Notes under the pieces: generated by a model | Told to the model about the DNA's origin: nothing | Seen by the model: only the letters and a program-made list of their open reading frames with translations | The model's database searches: none | In this document: in pieces, positions 8,556 to 16,048 of the stretch | How positions within the stretch are numbered: position 1 is the first letter of the stretch | Layout of the letters: each line of letters opens with the position of its first letter | Program-made: the position numbers and the translations under genes | From: Caldilineaceae bacterium | GTDB lineage: Bacteria > Chloroflexota > Anaerolineae > Caldilineales > Caldilineaceae | DNA: 64,000 nt | Direction of reading: 5' to 3' | Assembly: GCA_022821545.1 (NCBI GenBank) | Contig: JAJEDJ010000042.1 | Span: forward strand, 62,001 to 126,000

Positions 8556-9510
8556 CCTCCTTGCGCCGTTCGGCCTCGTAGTAGACCCAATGGGGCGAAC
8601 TCCTGAAAACCAGCAGCGTCACGGCCAGGATGATCAGCGTCAGTATCCACGCCAGCGCCGAACCATAGCCCATTCGCAGTGTGCCAAACGCCTTGTTGTA
8701 AATGTACAGCATATAGAAAAACGTCGCTTGCAGCGGCCCTCCCTGTGTCGCAATGTAAGACTGGGTAAAGACCTGAAATGTCGCGATCAGATTGAGTACC
8801 AGCTGGAAGAAAAGTGTCGGTGTCAGCAGAGGCAGCGTGATTCGCCAGAAACGGCGCCAGATGTTCGCGCCGTCGATCTCCGCCGCCTCATAGAGGTGGG
8901 GCGGTATGTTCTGCAGACCGGCCAGGTAGATGACGGCGCCTCCGCCCACACCCCACAGACCCAGCAGCATCAGACCCGGCAAGGCCCAGCGCGGGCTGTG
9001 AAACCAGGTCGGCCCCTCAATTCCGACTAGCGAAAGCAGATGGTTGATGACGCCGAACTCGGGATTGAATATCCAGATCCAGAGCATAGTCACCGCCACG
9101 ATGGGCAGCACCGCCGGAATGTAGAAGAGTGTCCGGTAGAAGTTCATGCCGCGCAGACGCAGATTCAGCAGCAGCGAGAGCGCCAGCCCCAGCACCAGGT
9201 GCAGCGGCAGCGTAACCACGGCATAGGTCAGGGTAACCTTCAGAGCCTGTAGAAAGTCTCCATCGTTTGTGAAGATTTCGACGTAGTTCTGCAGTCCCAC
9301 CCAGCGGGGAGCGCTGCCGATATCCCAGTAAGTGAGGCTGAGAAGCAGCGACGCCAGAATTGGGCCGGCGACGAACATCACGAAACCGATTAGCCAGGGG
9401 GAGATGCAGATGTAACCCTCAATCGCCTCGCGACGGGCCTGCCGGCTCATGCTCCGCCAAACGTTGAAAAGGTTTAAAGGCTGATGCGTGCGAGCAAGAT
9501 TTCTGTTCAC
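8548..9510 (-). CDS. Carbohydrate ABC transporter permease (MalF-type)
   Basis: 320 residues, six predicted spans starting with a long hydrophobic segment at ISPWLIGFVMFVAGPILASL. The EAA loop YEAAEIDGANIWRRFWRITLP is well preserved. By family it is the UgpA/MalF-like partner of the permease encoded just downstream (8-nt overlap), and together they form the import channel. It is the first gene of the transporter group; a candidate promoter lies about 110 nt upstream. Confidence 0.9.
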   Translation of the reverse strand: MNRNLARTHQPLNLFNVWRSMSRQARREAIEGYICISPWLIGFVMFVAGPILASLLLSLTYWDIGSAPRWVGLQNYVEIFTNDGDFLQALKVTLTYAVVTLPLHLVLGLALSLLLNLRLRGMNFYRTLFYIPAVLPIVAVTMLWIWIFNPEFGVINHLLSLVGIEGPTWFHSPRWALPGLMLLGLWGVGGGAVIYLAGLQNIPPHLYEAAEIDGANIWRRFWRITLPLLTPTLFFQLVLNLIATFQVFTQSYIATQGGPLQATFFYMLYIYNKAFGTLRMGYGSALAWILTLIILAVTLLVFRSSPHWVYYEAERRKEDG

Positions 9511-9595
9511 GCAAGGGATCTCTTAAGTTGGTTGGAAGGGACTGGGTCCGGCGTCCCGGTCTCAGGGGCGGTCGGGAAGCTAGTGGGCAATCTTA

Positions 9596-9625
9596 CATAA
9601 CTGCACGGGATTTGCAAAAAGTCAA
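9596..9625 (-). promoter_or_regulatory. Weak promoter candidate for the sugar transporter genes
   Basis: Minus strand: TTGACT at 9625-9620 (5/6 to -35). A poor -10 follows (TATG at about 19-20 nt, TAAGAT at 24 nt). Only the -35 is convincing. The rest of the 233-bp gap 9511-9743 shows an imperfect GGCGCC-flanked inverted repeat and a heptamer array. Confidence 0.25.
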
Positions 9626-9713
9626 GCCGTGGTGCGCGCGGGCGCGATTTAACACTTGGGCGCCTCAAAACGCCAAGCGTGCCCTACGGCGCCTTCAGTA
9701 CACCAGGGGAAAA

Positions 9714-9741
9714 GCAGAGAGCAGAGAACAGTGAGCAGACA
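9714..9741. repeat. Four-copy heptamer array
   Basis: GCAGAGA, GCAGAGA, ACAGTGA, GCAGACA in tandem, directly abutting the 3' end of the isomerase-like gene at 9744. Function unknown; slipped-strand variability is possible. Confidence 0.6.
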
Positions 9742-9743
9742 GC

Positions 9744-10667
9744 TCAACGCCCGGCGATCATCCTCTTCAGATTCGCATAGTTAATGCGCATCGCCTCTTC
9801 GCGCGAACCGCTCGCCGGCAGAAAGTGGGTCGCGACAGACAGCACCGCGTCGCTGCGGCGCTCGCGCAGGCTGCGGATAATGGCGGGATAATCGACGTCG
9901 CCTTCGCCCAGGGGGCAGTACGAAAAATCCAGTTGAAGGCCGTCTCTTACGGTCAAGTCCTTGAGATGGAGACCGTACAGGTAGGGATGGATATTGAGAA
10001 AGCCGGCTGTGGCCACGTCCGCTTCGCCGCAGTTCAGATTGTCGGATGGACCCCACATCACCTTGATGCGCGGGGAGTTGAGCGCCTCGGCCAGCCGCCG
10101 GAAGTTGCCGGTCGTGTTGGTATAGTTCCAGGGCATCATTGAAAGCGCGAGGTCAACGTCATATTTTTCCGCCTGTTCAAGCATGAGCGAAAAGGCTCGC
10201 ACCAGTTTCTGCATGTCGACGTCGGCAATATGGCCCCCGCGCGTCAGCCAGCGCATCGGCCAAGTCGGCTTGGCCGCCGAATACTCTCCCGGCCAGGCAA
10301 AAGTGAACAGGCCCACAGCCCCGACACCCAGGCGCGACGCCATCTGCATCGAGCGCACCAGGTCGGCCATGTCGCGGCGGAATTCCGGATGCTCTTCCAT
10401 ACAGTCCAAATCGAGATCGGTGAGATGAATCTGCTTGAAAGGATTGCCGACGTTGATCAGGAAGATTTCAAGCCCATGGCTTGCCACCTGCTTGCCAAGG
10501 CGGTCCACGCCCGCGTCATCCAGTTCCTCCATGGGCGGTCCGTCACTGCCCAGGCGGTTAAACCAGACGCAGTCGGCCCCAATCTCCGCGGCCTTCGCCA
10601 GCGACTCGTCGAAAGGTAGATCCAGCTCCGGCAGGTACATACCCAACTTGAACTTGTGCTCGGTCAT
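9744..10667 (-). CDS. Sugar phosphate isomerase/epimerase-like TIM-barrel protein
   Basis: 307 residues with the xylose-isomerase-like/AP-endonuclease-2 barrel signature (GLHLKDL at 232-238, PLGEGDVDYPAII at 252-264). The usual divalent-metal ligands look largely lost: LALSMMPW has Ser176 where the family has Glu, VMWGPSDN has Gly206 in place of Asp, and LSVATHF has Ala279 in place of the last Glu; only His234 remains clear. It may therefore be a metal-free or altered enzyme. It lies 18 bp after the PhyH gene and probably shares its transcript. Confidence 0.75.
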   Translation of the reverse strand: MTEHKFKLGMYLPELDLPFDESLAKAAEIGADCVWFNRLGSDGPPMEELDDAGVDRLGKQVASHGLEIFLINVGNPFKQIHLTDLDLDCMEEHPEFRRDMADLVRSMQMASRLGVGAVGLFTFAWPGEYSAAKPTWPMRWLTRGGHIADVDMQKLVRAFSLMLEQAEKYDVDLALSMMPWNYTNTTGNFRRLAEALNSPRIKVMWGPSDNLNCGEADVATAGFLNIHPYLYGLHLKDLTVRDGLQLDFSYCPLGEGDVDYPAIIRSLRERRSDAVLSVATHFLPASGSREEAMRINYANLKRMIAGR

Positions 10668-10685
10668 CTCTCGGCCTCGTGTCTT

Positions 10686-11642
10686 TCAGTTCTGCAGCGG
10701 CTGCAACCAGCGGTCCAGTCCCGCGTCCGCCAGGTTTTGAATCCAGTCATAGTGCGAGCGGGCGACCCGGTCGGGATGTTGCCGGCTGCGGGCGATAAAG
10801 CCCGGTACTTTGGAACGGCCCGTCGGCAGTCCGATGCGGCTGTAGCGTGTGTCCACGCTCCAGCGCACCGTATTCGACCGGTTGGGAATGGAGCGATGCA
10901 CCAGTCGCTCCATCGTCATCAACACGTCCCCCGGATCAACCTCACAGGTGACGACACTGCTGGCAGGCAGATCGGCGTCGGCAATGCCCTTGGATCCCTT
11001 GTGGCCCGGTGTTTTGAGCCTGAGGTCATGCGCCAGCAGCCCAAGAAGGTGAGAGCCTGGAATTACTTGCATGCAGCCGTTTTGCTCGCTGGCGCTTGCA
11101 AGAGGGATCCAGAAATTGACGACCAGGGTCTCTCCCGCTTCGTCAGGTATCAGGTAGGCCAGGTCCTGGTGCCAGGGGATATCCATCAGGTCGAGATCGG
11201 GCATCTTCGGGCGCAGCGCGAACTGGGGGTGGGCGAGGATTTCCGGCCCGATCAGTGACTCGGTCGCGTCCAGAAGGGCAGGTGCGGTGCGAAGTTCAAA
11301 CATGCCGGCCGAAATAGGCTTACCGCGCGAAAAATAGTTCTGCCATAGCCAGTTGCGGTCGCTACAGGCTGCGGAGGCCAGCGCCAGCCGGTTGGCGAAA
11401 GGCGCCTCTTCAAAAGTCTCTTTGGCGTCAAGCTGGCCCTGCCGGACCGCTTCGCCAATGGCGCCGTCCACCTTCCGGGTAAGCTCGTCGATCAGCGGCT
11501 GAAGCGCAGCGGGAGGCAGCATCCGGCGCACGATCAAGAAGCCTTCCTCTTTGAACTGGCGGATCTGTTCCTGTGTCAGCCCGACCGCCTTCGATACGGC
11601 GTGACCGGTCTCTTGTTCCTGCGCTGCCGAATTTCCTGCCAT
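10686..11642 (-). CDS. Phytanoyl-CoA dioxygenase family protein
   Basis: 318 residues from the ATG at 11642, chosen because AGGAGG lies 6 nt before it; the frame is open to 11822 but that segment is low-complexity. The iron-binding His158-x-Asp160 (IPWHQDLAY) and distal His249 (LVHRSIPN) are present, and Arg260 can hold 2-oxoglutarate. QVIPGSH is a family hallmark. It is longer than, and only distantly related to, the PhyH protein at 534. It is first in the minus-strand block and linked to the isomerase-like gene. Substrate unknown. Confidence 0.85.
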   Translation of the reverse strand: MAGNSAAQEQETGHAVSKAVGLTQEQIRQFKEEGFLIVRRMLPPAALQPLIDELTRKVDGAIGEAVRQGQLDAKETFEEAPFANRLALASAACSDRNWLWQNYFSRGKPISAGMFELRTAPALLDATESLIGPEILAHPQFALRPKMPDLDLMDIPWHQDLAYLIPDEAGETLVVNFWIPLASASEQNGCMQVIPGSHLLGLLAHDLRLKTPGHKGSKGIADADLPASSVVTCEVDPGDVLMTMERLVHRSIPNRSNTVRWSVDTRYSRIGLPTGRSKVPGFIARSRQHPDRVARSHYDWIQNLADAGLDRWLQPLQN

Positions 11643-12050
11643 GAAACCCTCCTGCGCCTCTCGCGCGCACTGGGCTGGGATCTGCGCTGTGGATCTGCGC
11701 CTGGGATTGCTAATAGGAGTCTGTCTGGAGAAAGTATATGCCAATTCGATGAGCCGCGCTACTCCGTAGAGCGCGCCTGGGTCGGAGCCGGGAAGTTCGC
11801 TGGGCCCGCCCGTTGCAGCCACAACTGTTGCAGTTCGCTCCCTTTCAGGCGTCGAACTGTTTTGCTATCCCGACCTCTTGTACTATCATGCCTGCTCCGC
11901 GTCGGCTAGTACCCCGGCGCTATAACGATTCACCATCGCCTACCATTACTCTCAGCCCTGTCATCCCAATGGACGCCAAGATACAACAAACAAATGAAAT
12001 ATAATAAATTGAGCTGCGCTTACTGGGCAGCGGCCTCATGCCTAATGTCC
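11643..12050. other. Gene-poor stretch upstream of the repeat array
   Basis: No coding sequence with ribosome-binding support was seen here. It must hold the promoter of the PhyH gene at 10686; TATACT on the minus strand near 11740 is the best -10 but has no matching -35. The segment near 11985-12010 is notably AT-rich (ataatataaatt-like), unlike its surroundings. Confidence 0.4.
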
Positions 12051-12480
12051 GCCGCTCGCCCCCAAACTCTCCCGAACTCTCGTCAACACTCGTACCACAC
12101 GTGCAGCAAACGCATCCGACCTTTCGCCACCATCCACAGGCCGCCTTCCCCCTCAAACTCTCCCAAACTCTCGTCAACTTTCGTACCACACGTGCAGCAC
12201 ACGCATCCAGCCCCTCGCCACCAACCACAGGCCGCTTTCCCCCCAAACTCTCCCAAACTCTCGTCAACTCTCGTACCACACGTGCAGCACACGCCTCCAA
12301 CCCCTCGCCACCAGCCCCAACCCTCCTACCCCCCAATCTCTCCCAAACTCTCGTCAACTCTCGTACCACACGTGCAGAAAACGCATCCAGCCCCTCGCCA
12401 CCAACCACAAGCCGCTTTCCCCCCAAACTCTCCTGAACTCTCGTCAACTCTCGTACCGCACCCAGCCAGCCTCTCCCCCT
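12051..12480. repeat. Five-unit 90-bp tandem repeat (minisatellite)
   Basis: Units begin at 12051, 12140, 12231, 12321 and 12411 (89, 91, 90, 90 bp, last partial). Each carries CGTACCACACGTGCAG with an internal CACGTG palindrome, and a decamer subrepeat of the form CAAACTCTCC / CAAACTCTCG / TCAACTCTCG. The plus strand is strongly C-rich and G-poor. Long open frames cross it on both strands only because 90 is a multiple of three; the 89/91-bp units break the frame and no ribosome site precedes them. It lies between divergent transcription units. Confidence 0.9.
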
Positions 12481-12528
12481 AACTCTTGACCCCTCGCCCC
12501 TGACCACTACAGTTCCATCCACTGCAAG

Positions 12529-12557
12529 TTCAAACAAACCGGGCTTTCGTGTACAAT
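12529..12557 (+). promoter_or_regulatory. Promoter candidate for the Gfo/Idh/MocA gene
   Basis: TTCAAA (12529-12534), 17-bp spacer, TACAAT (12552-12557), giving a leader of about 130 nt. Hexamers match 4/6 and 5/6. Confidence 0.4.
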
Positions 12558-12695
12558 AGAGCGACGGCGAGCAAACGGTCTACACGGACCACTTTCGCGC
12601 GCAGCGGTTGCGTGCGAGTCTCGCCTCTCCGGTACAGGTCTCATCGACTGTGAACCAGCGGCTCTGATTGAGCCAGCAGAAATTGAGGTGAATCC

Positions 12696-13730
12696 ATGAC
12701 TATGAACGGCGCGGGGAAGGCCCTGGGTTGGGCCCTGGTCGGCTGCGGAGGCGCAGGTCGGGCTCATACCGGCTGGGCGGCCGCCACCGAAGGCGTAACC
12801 GTGCGCGGCTTCTGCGACATCCAGGCCGGCATGGCGGAACAGCTGCAACAGCAGTACGGAGCCGAGTACGCAACCACCGACCCGGAACGCGTCTTCGCCG
12901 ACAGTGCAGTGGACATCGTTTCAATTGCCACCTCCCACAGTTCCCATGCCGATCTGGCGGTCGCCGCGTTGCAGGCCGGCAAGCATCTCTTCCTCGAGAA
13001 GCCGATGGCCATGACCACGACCGACTGCCTGCGCATCCATGAAGCCATGCAGACCGCAGGCACGAAACTGATGCTCAATTTCTCCATCCGCTTTTCTGGC
13101 GCCGCCCGCGCAATCCGCCAGCGCGTGACCGCGCCCAAAGTAAGCCACAGCCAGTGCATGATGAGCCGCGCCGACCTGAACCGCTGGCGCTGGCGCTCGG
13201 TCGAAGGCGGCGGCCCGCTCTGGGACGTCGGCGTTCACATGGTGGACTATCTCTGCTGGATCCACGACAGCGCTCCGGTGGAAATCTATGCAACCGGCGG
13301 GCAAATCACACACCCAGGCGAGCTGGACAGCGACGACATGGTGGATACGGCGGCGGCAACCATCCGCTTCGCCAACGACTCGGTCGCCACCTTCCTCATG
13401 AGCGACGCCGGCTTCAATTCGGTTATCTCCAAGTGGTTCTTTGAGTTCTTCGACGGCGACAACTCGGCCATTCTCTACGAACACTTCCGCAAGGTCAGCT
13501 TTGCGGCCCCCGGCCCGAACGGAGAGCAAAAGGACGAGACTCTGACCCCGCCGCCAATAGAACGCCTGCCGCTGCTGGTTGAGGCAATCCGCAACGACTC
13601 GGAACCGTACGTCCCGCCGCAGGCGGGCATTCTGTCCACCCTGCTGGTCGAGACGATCATCACATCGATCCACTCCGGCAAGCCGCAGCAGGTAGACATC
13701 TCCGCGCTGACCGAGACGCTCGCGCAATAG
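12696..13730 (+). CDS. Gfo/Idh/MocA family oxidoreductase
   Basis: 344 residues. An N-terminal Rossmann fold (LVGCGGAGRAH, 14-24) is followed by the EKP motif (101-103) with the catalytic Lys102, and the C-terminal alpha/beta domain carries WDVGVHMVDY. Members oxidise or reduce sugars, inositols or related polyols with NAD(P). GAGGTG lies 6 nt before the ATG. It is divergent from the sugar-transport block and starts a three-gene plus-strand group with a ThDP enzyme and a VOC protein, so a role in sugar or polyol breakdown is a fair inference. Confidence 0.9.
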   Translation: MTMNGAGKALGWALVGCGGAGRAHTGWAAATEGVTVRGFCDIQAGMAEQLQQQYGAEYATTDPERVFADSAVDIVSIATSHSSHADLAVAALQAGKHLFLEKPMAMTTTDCLRIHEAMQTAGTKLMLNFSIRFSGAARAIRQRVTAPKVSHSQCMMSRADLNRWRWRSVEGGGPLWDVGVHMVDYLCWIHDSAPVEIYATGGQITHPGELDSDDMVDTAAATIRFANDSVATFLMSDAGFNSVISKWFFEFFDGDNSAILYEHFRKVSFAAPGPNGEQKDETLTPPPIERLPLLVEAIRNDSEPYVPPQAGILSTLLVETIITSIHSGKPQQVDISALTETLAQ

Positions 13731-13794
13731 ACGCGACGGGACAGGTCTTCAACCACAGCCGCCGCCGGCAAGTGCGGCAACCGGAGAACCGCCG

Positions 13795-15441
13795 ATGAAC
13801 GGCATCGAAGCAGTTGCATCGATTTTGAAAACGGAAGGGGTTGAGTGGCTGGCCTGCTATCCCTCCAACCCGCTGATCGAAGCCGCCGCCCGGGTCGGCA
13901 TCCGGCCGGTCAACTTCCGCCATGAACGGGGCGCCGTAATGGCCGCGGACGGCTACAGCCGCACCAGCGGCCGGCAGCGCTTTGGCGTGGTCGCCGTCCA
14001 ATCGCAGGCCGGCGCGGAAAACGCAATGGGCGGGATCGCCCAGGCTTACGCCGACAACGTTCCCATCCTGGTTCTGCCGGGCGGTGTCCGGCTGGACCAG
14101 CTGGCGGTACGTCCCAACTTTTCCGCGTCGCAGAACTACCAGGGTCTGGTCAAACGTGTCGAGGCGATCTACCGGCCCGATCAGGTCGCGGCGGTGATGC
14201 GGCGGGCGTTCCATGCACTGCGCAACGGGCCGCCGGGACCGGTCGTCGTCGAAATGCTGACAGATGTCTGCGATCAGGAAGTTCCAGCCGGCTCGTTAGA
14301 CTACCGGCCGCCGCAGCCGATGCTGCAGGTCCCTGCTGAAGCCGAGATTGACGAGGCGGTCAAGAGGCTGCTACAGGCCGAAAAGCCGGTCATCTGGGCA
14401 GGAGGCGGGGTCCTGCTTGCCGGCGCCGGCGCGGCGCTCCGCGAGCTGGCTGAGCTTGCCGGCATACCCGTTTTCTGCACGATGCCGGGCAAGTCGGCAT
14501 TTGACGAGCGCCATCCTCTCTGCCTGGGCGCGGGCAGCCGCGCCACGACACTGCCGGCCCACCGCTGGCTGCAAGAGTGCGACCTCCTGCTCGCCATCGG
14601 AACCAGCCTCACGCGCGGGCCCTACTGTCAGATAATCTTGCCGGGCAAGGTGATTATCCAGAATACGATCGACGCGGATGACATCAACAAGGATGAAACG
14701 GTCGACATCGGTTTGGTCGGTGACGCCCGGCTGACCCTGGAGGCAATGGTCGCATCGGCGAAACGCCGGATCGGGGAGGACCGAGGCGAACGAAGCCGCC
14801 TGACCGCAGCCGAGATCGCAGCCTGCCGGAAGCCGTGGCTGGACGAATGGATGCCGCTGCTGACGTCGGATGAAGAACCTCTGAATACCTACCGGGTTAT
14901 CCACGACATTGACCGTACTCTCGACTGGGAAAACAGTATCGTCACGCACGACGCCGGCGCGCCGCGCGATTCGATTGTTCCCTTCTATACGGCCACCGTT
15001 CCCAACAGCTACATTGGCTGGGGAAAGACGACCCACCTCGGTTTCGGCCTGCCACTGATGATCGGGGCCAAACTGGCGCATCCTGATAAGTTCTGCCTGA
15101 ACCTGATGGGAGACGGTGCGTTCGGCATGTCCGGCCTGGACCTGGAAACGGCTGTGCGCGCAAATGCGCCCATCACGACCGTGCTGCTCAATAACGGCGG
15201 CATGGCTACCTACGCGCCGGGAGACTTTGCAACCGCACGCAATCAGTTCGGCGTCAGCCATATGGTCGGAGATTACGCCAAAATCGCAGAGGGGCTCGGC
15301 GCTGTCGGGATCACCGTGAAAAGGACCGCCGAGATGGTCCCTGCCTTGCAGCGCGCACAGAAACTCAATGCCGGGGGACAGACAGTTCTAATCGACGTGC
15401 ATTCCAATCTTGAAGCCCGCCGCTCGCGCTGGGACCGCTGA
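13795..15441 (+). CDS. Thiamine-diphosphate-dependent enzyme (acetolactate-synthase-like)
   Basis: 548 residues with the three-domain layout of ThDP decarboxylase/ligases. The PYR-domain Glu is in FRHERGAVMAADGY (about residue 44), the central domain follows, and the PP-domain motif GDGAFG ... NNGG begins near residue 438. Possible activities include 2-oxoacid decarboxylation or carboligation. It lacks strong marks of true IlvB and is not next to ilvN or ilvC, so it is more likely catabolic. It starts 65 bp after the Gfo/Idh/MocA gene, with GGAGA ahead of the ATG. Confidence 0.85.
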   Translation: MNGIEAVASILKTEGVEWLACYPSNPLIEAAARVGIRPVNFRHERGAVMAADGYSRTSGRQRFGVVAVQSQAGAENAMGGIAQAYADNVPILVLPGGVRLDQLAVRPNFSASQNYQGLVKRVEAIYRPDQVAAVMRRAFHALRNGPPGPVVVEMLTDVCDQEVPAGSLDYRPPQPMLQVPAEAEIDEAVKRLLQAEKPVIWAGGGVLLAGAGAALRELAELAGIPVFCTMPGKSAFDERHPLCLGAGSRATTLPAHRWLQECDLLLAIGTSLTRGPYCQIILPGKVIIQNTIDADDINKDETVDIGLVGDARLTLEAMVASAKRRIGEDRGERSRLTAAEIAACRKPWLDEWMPLLTSDEEPLNTYRVIHDIDRTLDWENSIVTHDAGAPRDSIVPFYTATVPNSYIGWGKTTHLGFGLPLMIGAKLAHPDKFCLNLMGDGAFGMSGLDLETAVRANAPITTVLLNNGGMATYAPGDFATARNQFGVSHMVGDYAKIAEGLGAVGITVKRTAEMVPALQRAQKLNAGGQTVLIDVHSNLEARRSRWDR

Positions 15442-15466
15442 CACACGCCTGACCGCGAAATCCATC

Positions 15467-15517
15467 TTTACTCTGCACAAATGTTTACCCTGCGCTGATG
15501 TTTACCCAGCACAATTA
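15467..15517. repeat. Three-copy 17-bp tandem repeat upstream of a VOC gene
   Basis: Units TTTACTCTGCACAAATG, TTTACCCTGCGCTGATG and TTTACCCAGCACAATTA at 15467, 15484 and 15501. The array ends 3 nt before the AAGGAGA ribosome site of the next gene. Confidence 0.8.
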
Positions 15518-15532
15518 TAAGGAGACAAACGA

Positions 15533-15970
15533 ATGAGCGTCTTGATTCACGTGGGAGTTCGAGCGTCGGACCTTTCCAAGTCGATCCGCTTCTGGCGCGA
15601 CGGTCTCGGGCTTCGAGTCGCCGGCGAGAGGGGGATTCGCTACGACTTGACCGACGGCTACCACAATTTCGCCGTATTTCAGCACCAGGGCGATGACCGG
15701 CCGGAACACATCGGCGGCATGCTCGACTACCTGCACATCGGCGTGGGCGTCCCCGACGTCGCGGCCGCGGCCCGGCGCCTGCGCGACATGGGTTACACGA
15801 TCTTCTCGGACGGCCTGGGCGGCAAGACGCCCCTTGATCCCGACAACCTGGAGCAGCCGGCCTTCAAGGTCGAAGATCCCGACGGCATCACGATCGACGT
15901 AAGCGAAGTCACCACAATGTGGCCGGGCACGTCAATTCATCCCAACCAGACGCCTCAGCCGGAAAGTTAA
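15533..15970 (+). CDS. VOC-family protein
   Basis: 145 residues, VOC fold, with AAGGAGA 8 nt before the ATG. His6 (LIHVGV) and His68 (DYLHIGVG) fit two metal ligands; the third place, after DPDG, is Asp122 (GITIDVSE) instead of the usual Glu. It is not close to the three minus-strand VOC proteins and lacks their DHV motif. It is co-directional with the ThDP gene. It may be a lactoylglutathione-lyase-like enzyme or an oxygenase; the substrate is unknown. Confidence 0.8.
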   Translation: MSVLIHVGVRASDLSKSIRFWRDGLGLRVAGERGIRYDLTDGYHNFAVFQHQGDDRPEHIGGMLDYLHIGVGVPDVAAAARRLRDMGYTIFSDGLGGKTPLDPDNLEQPAFKVEDPDGITIDVSEVTTMWPGTSIHPNQTPQPES

Positions 15971-16048
15971 TCCCTCCAGGCCGCCACTGCTTGTCCGGTT
16001 CTACTGTTTTTTGGGGATTCAGGAAATCAGTCTGGGGAGCAACGCTTT

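Noticed and set aside
12051..12480. CRISPR array or repeat-protein gene
   Set aside because: The whole 90-bp unit is repeated without unique spacers and no cas genes lie near. Long open frames on both strands arise from the period being divisible by three, are broken by 89/91-bp units and lack ribosome sites.
13795..15441. Biosynthetic acetolactate synthase IlvB
   Set aside because: No ilvN, ilvC or leu genes adjoin it, and the neighbours are oxidoreductase and VOC genes; only the ThDP family can be supported.
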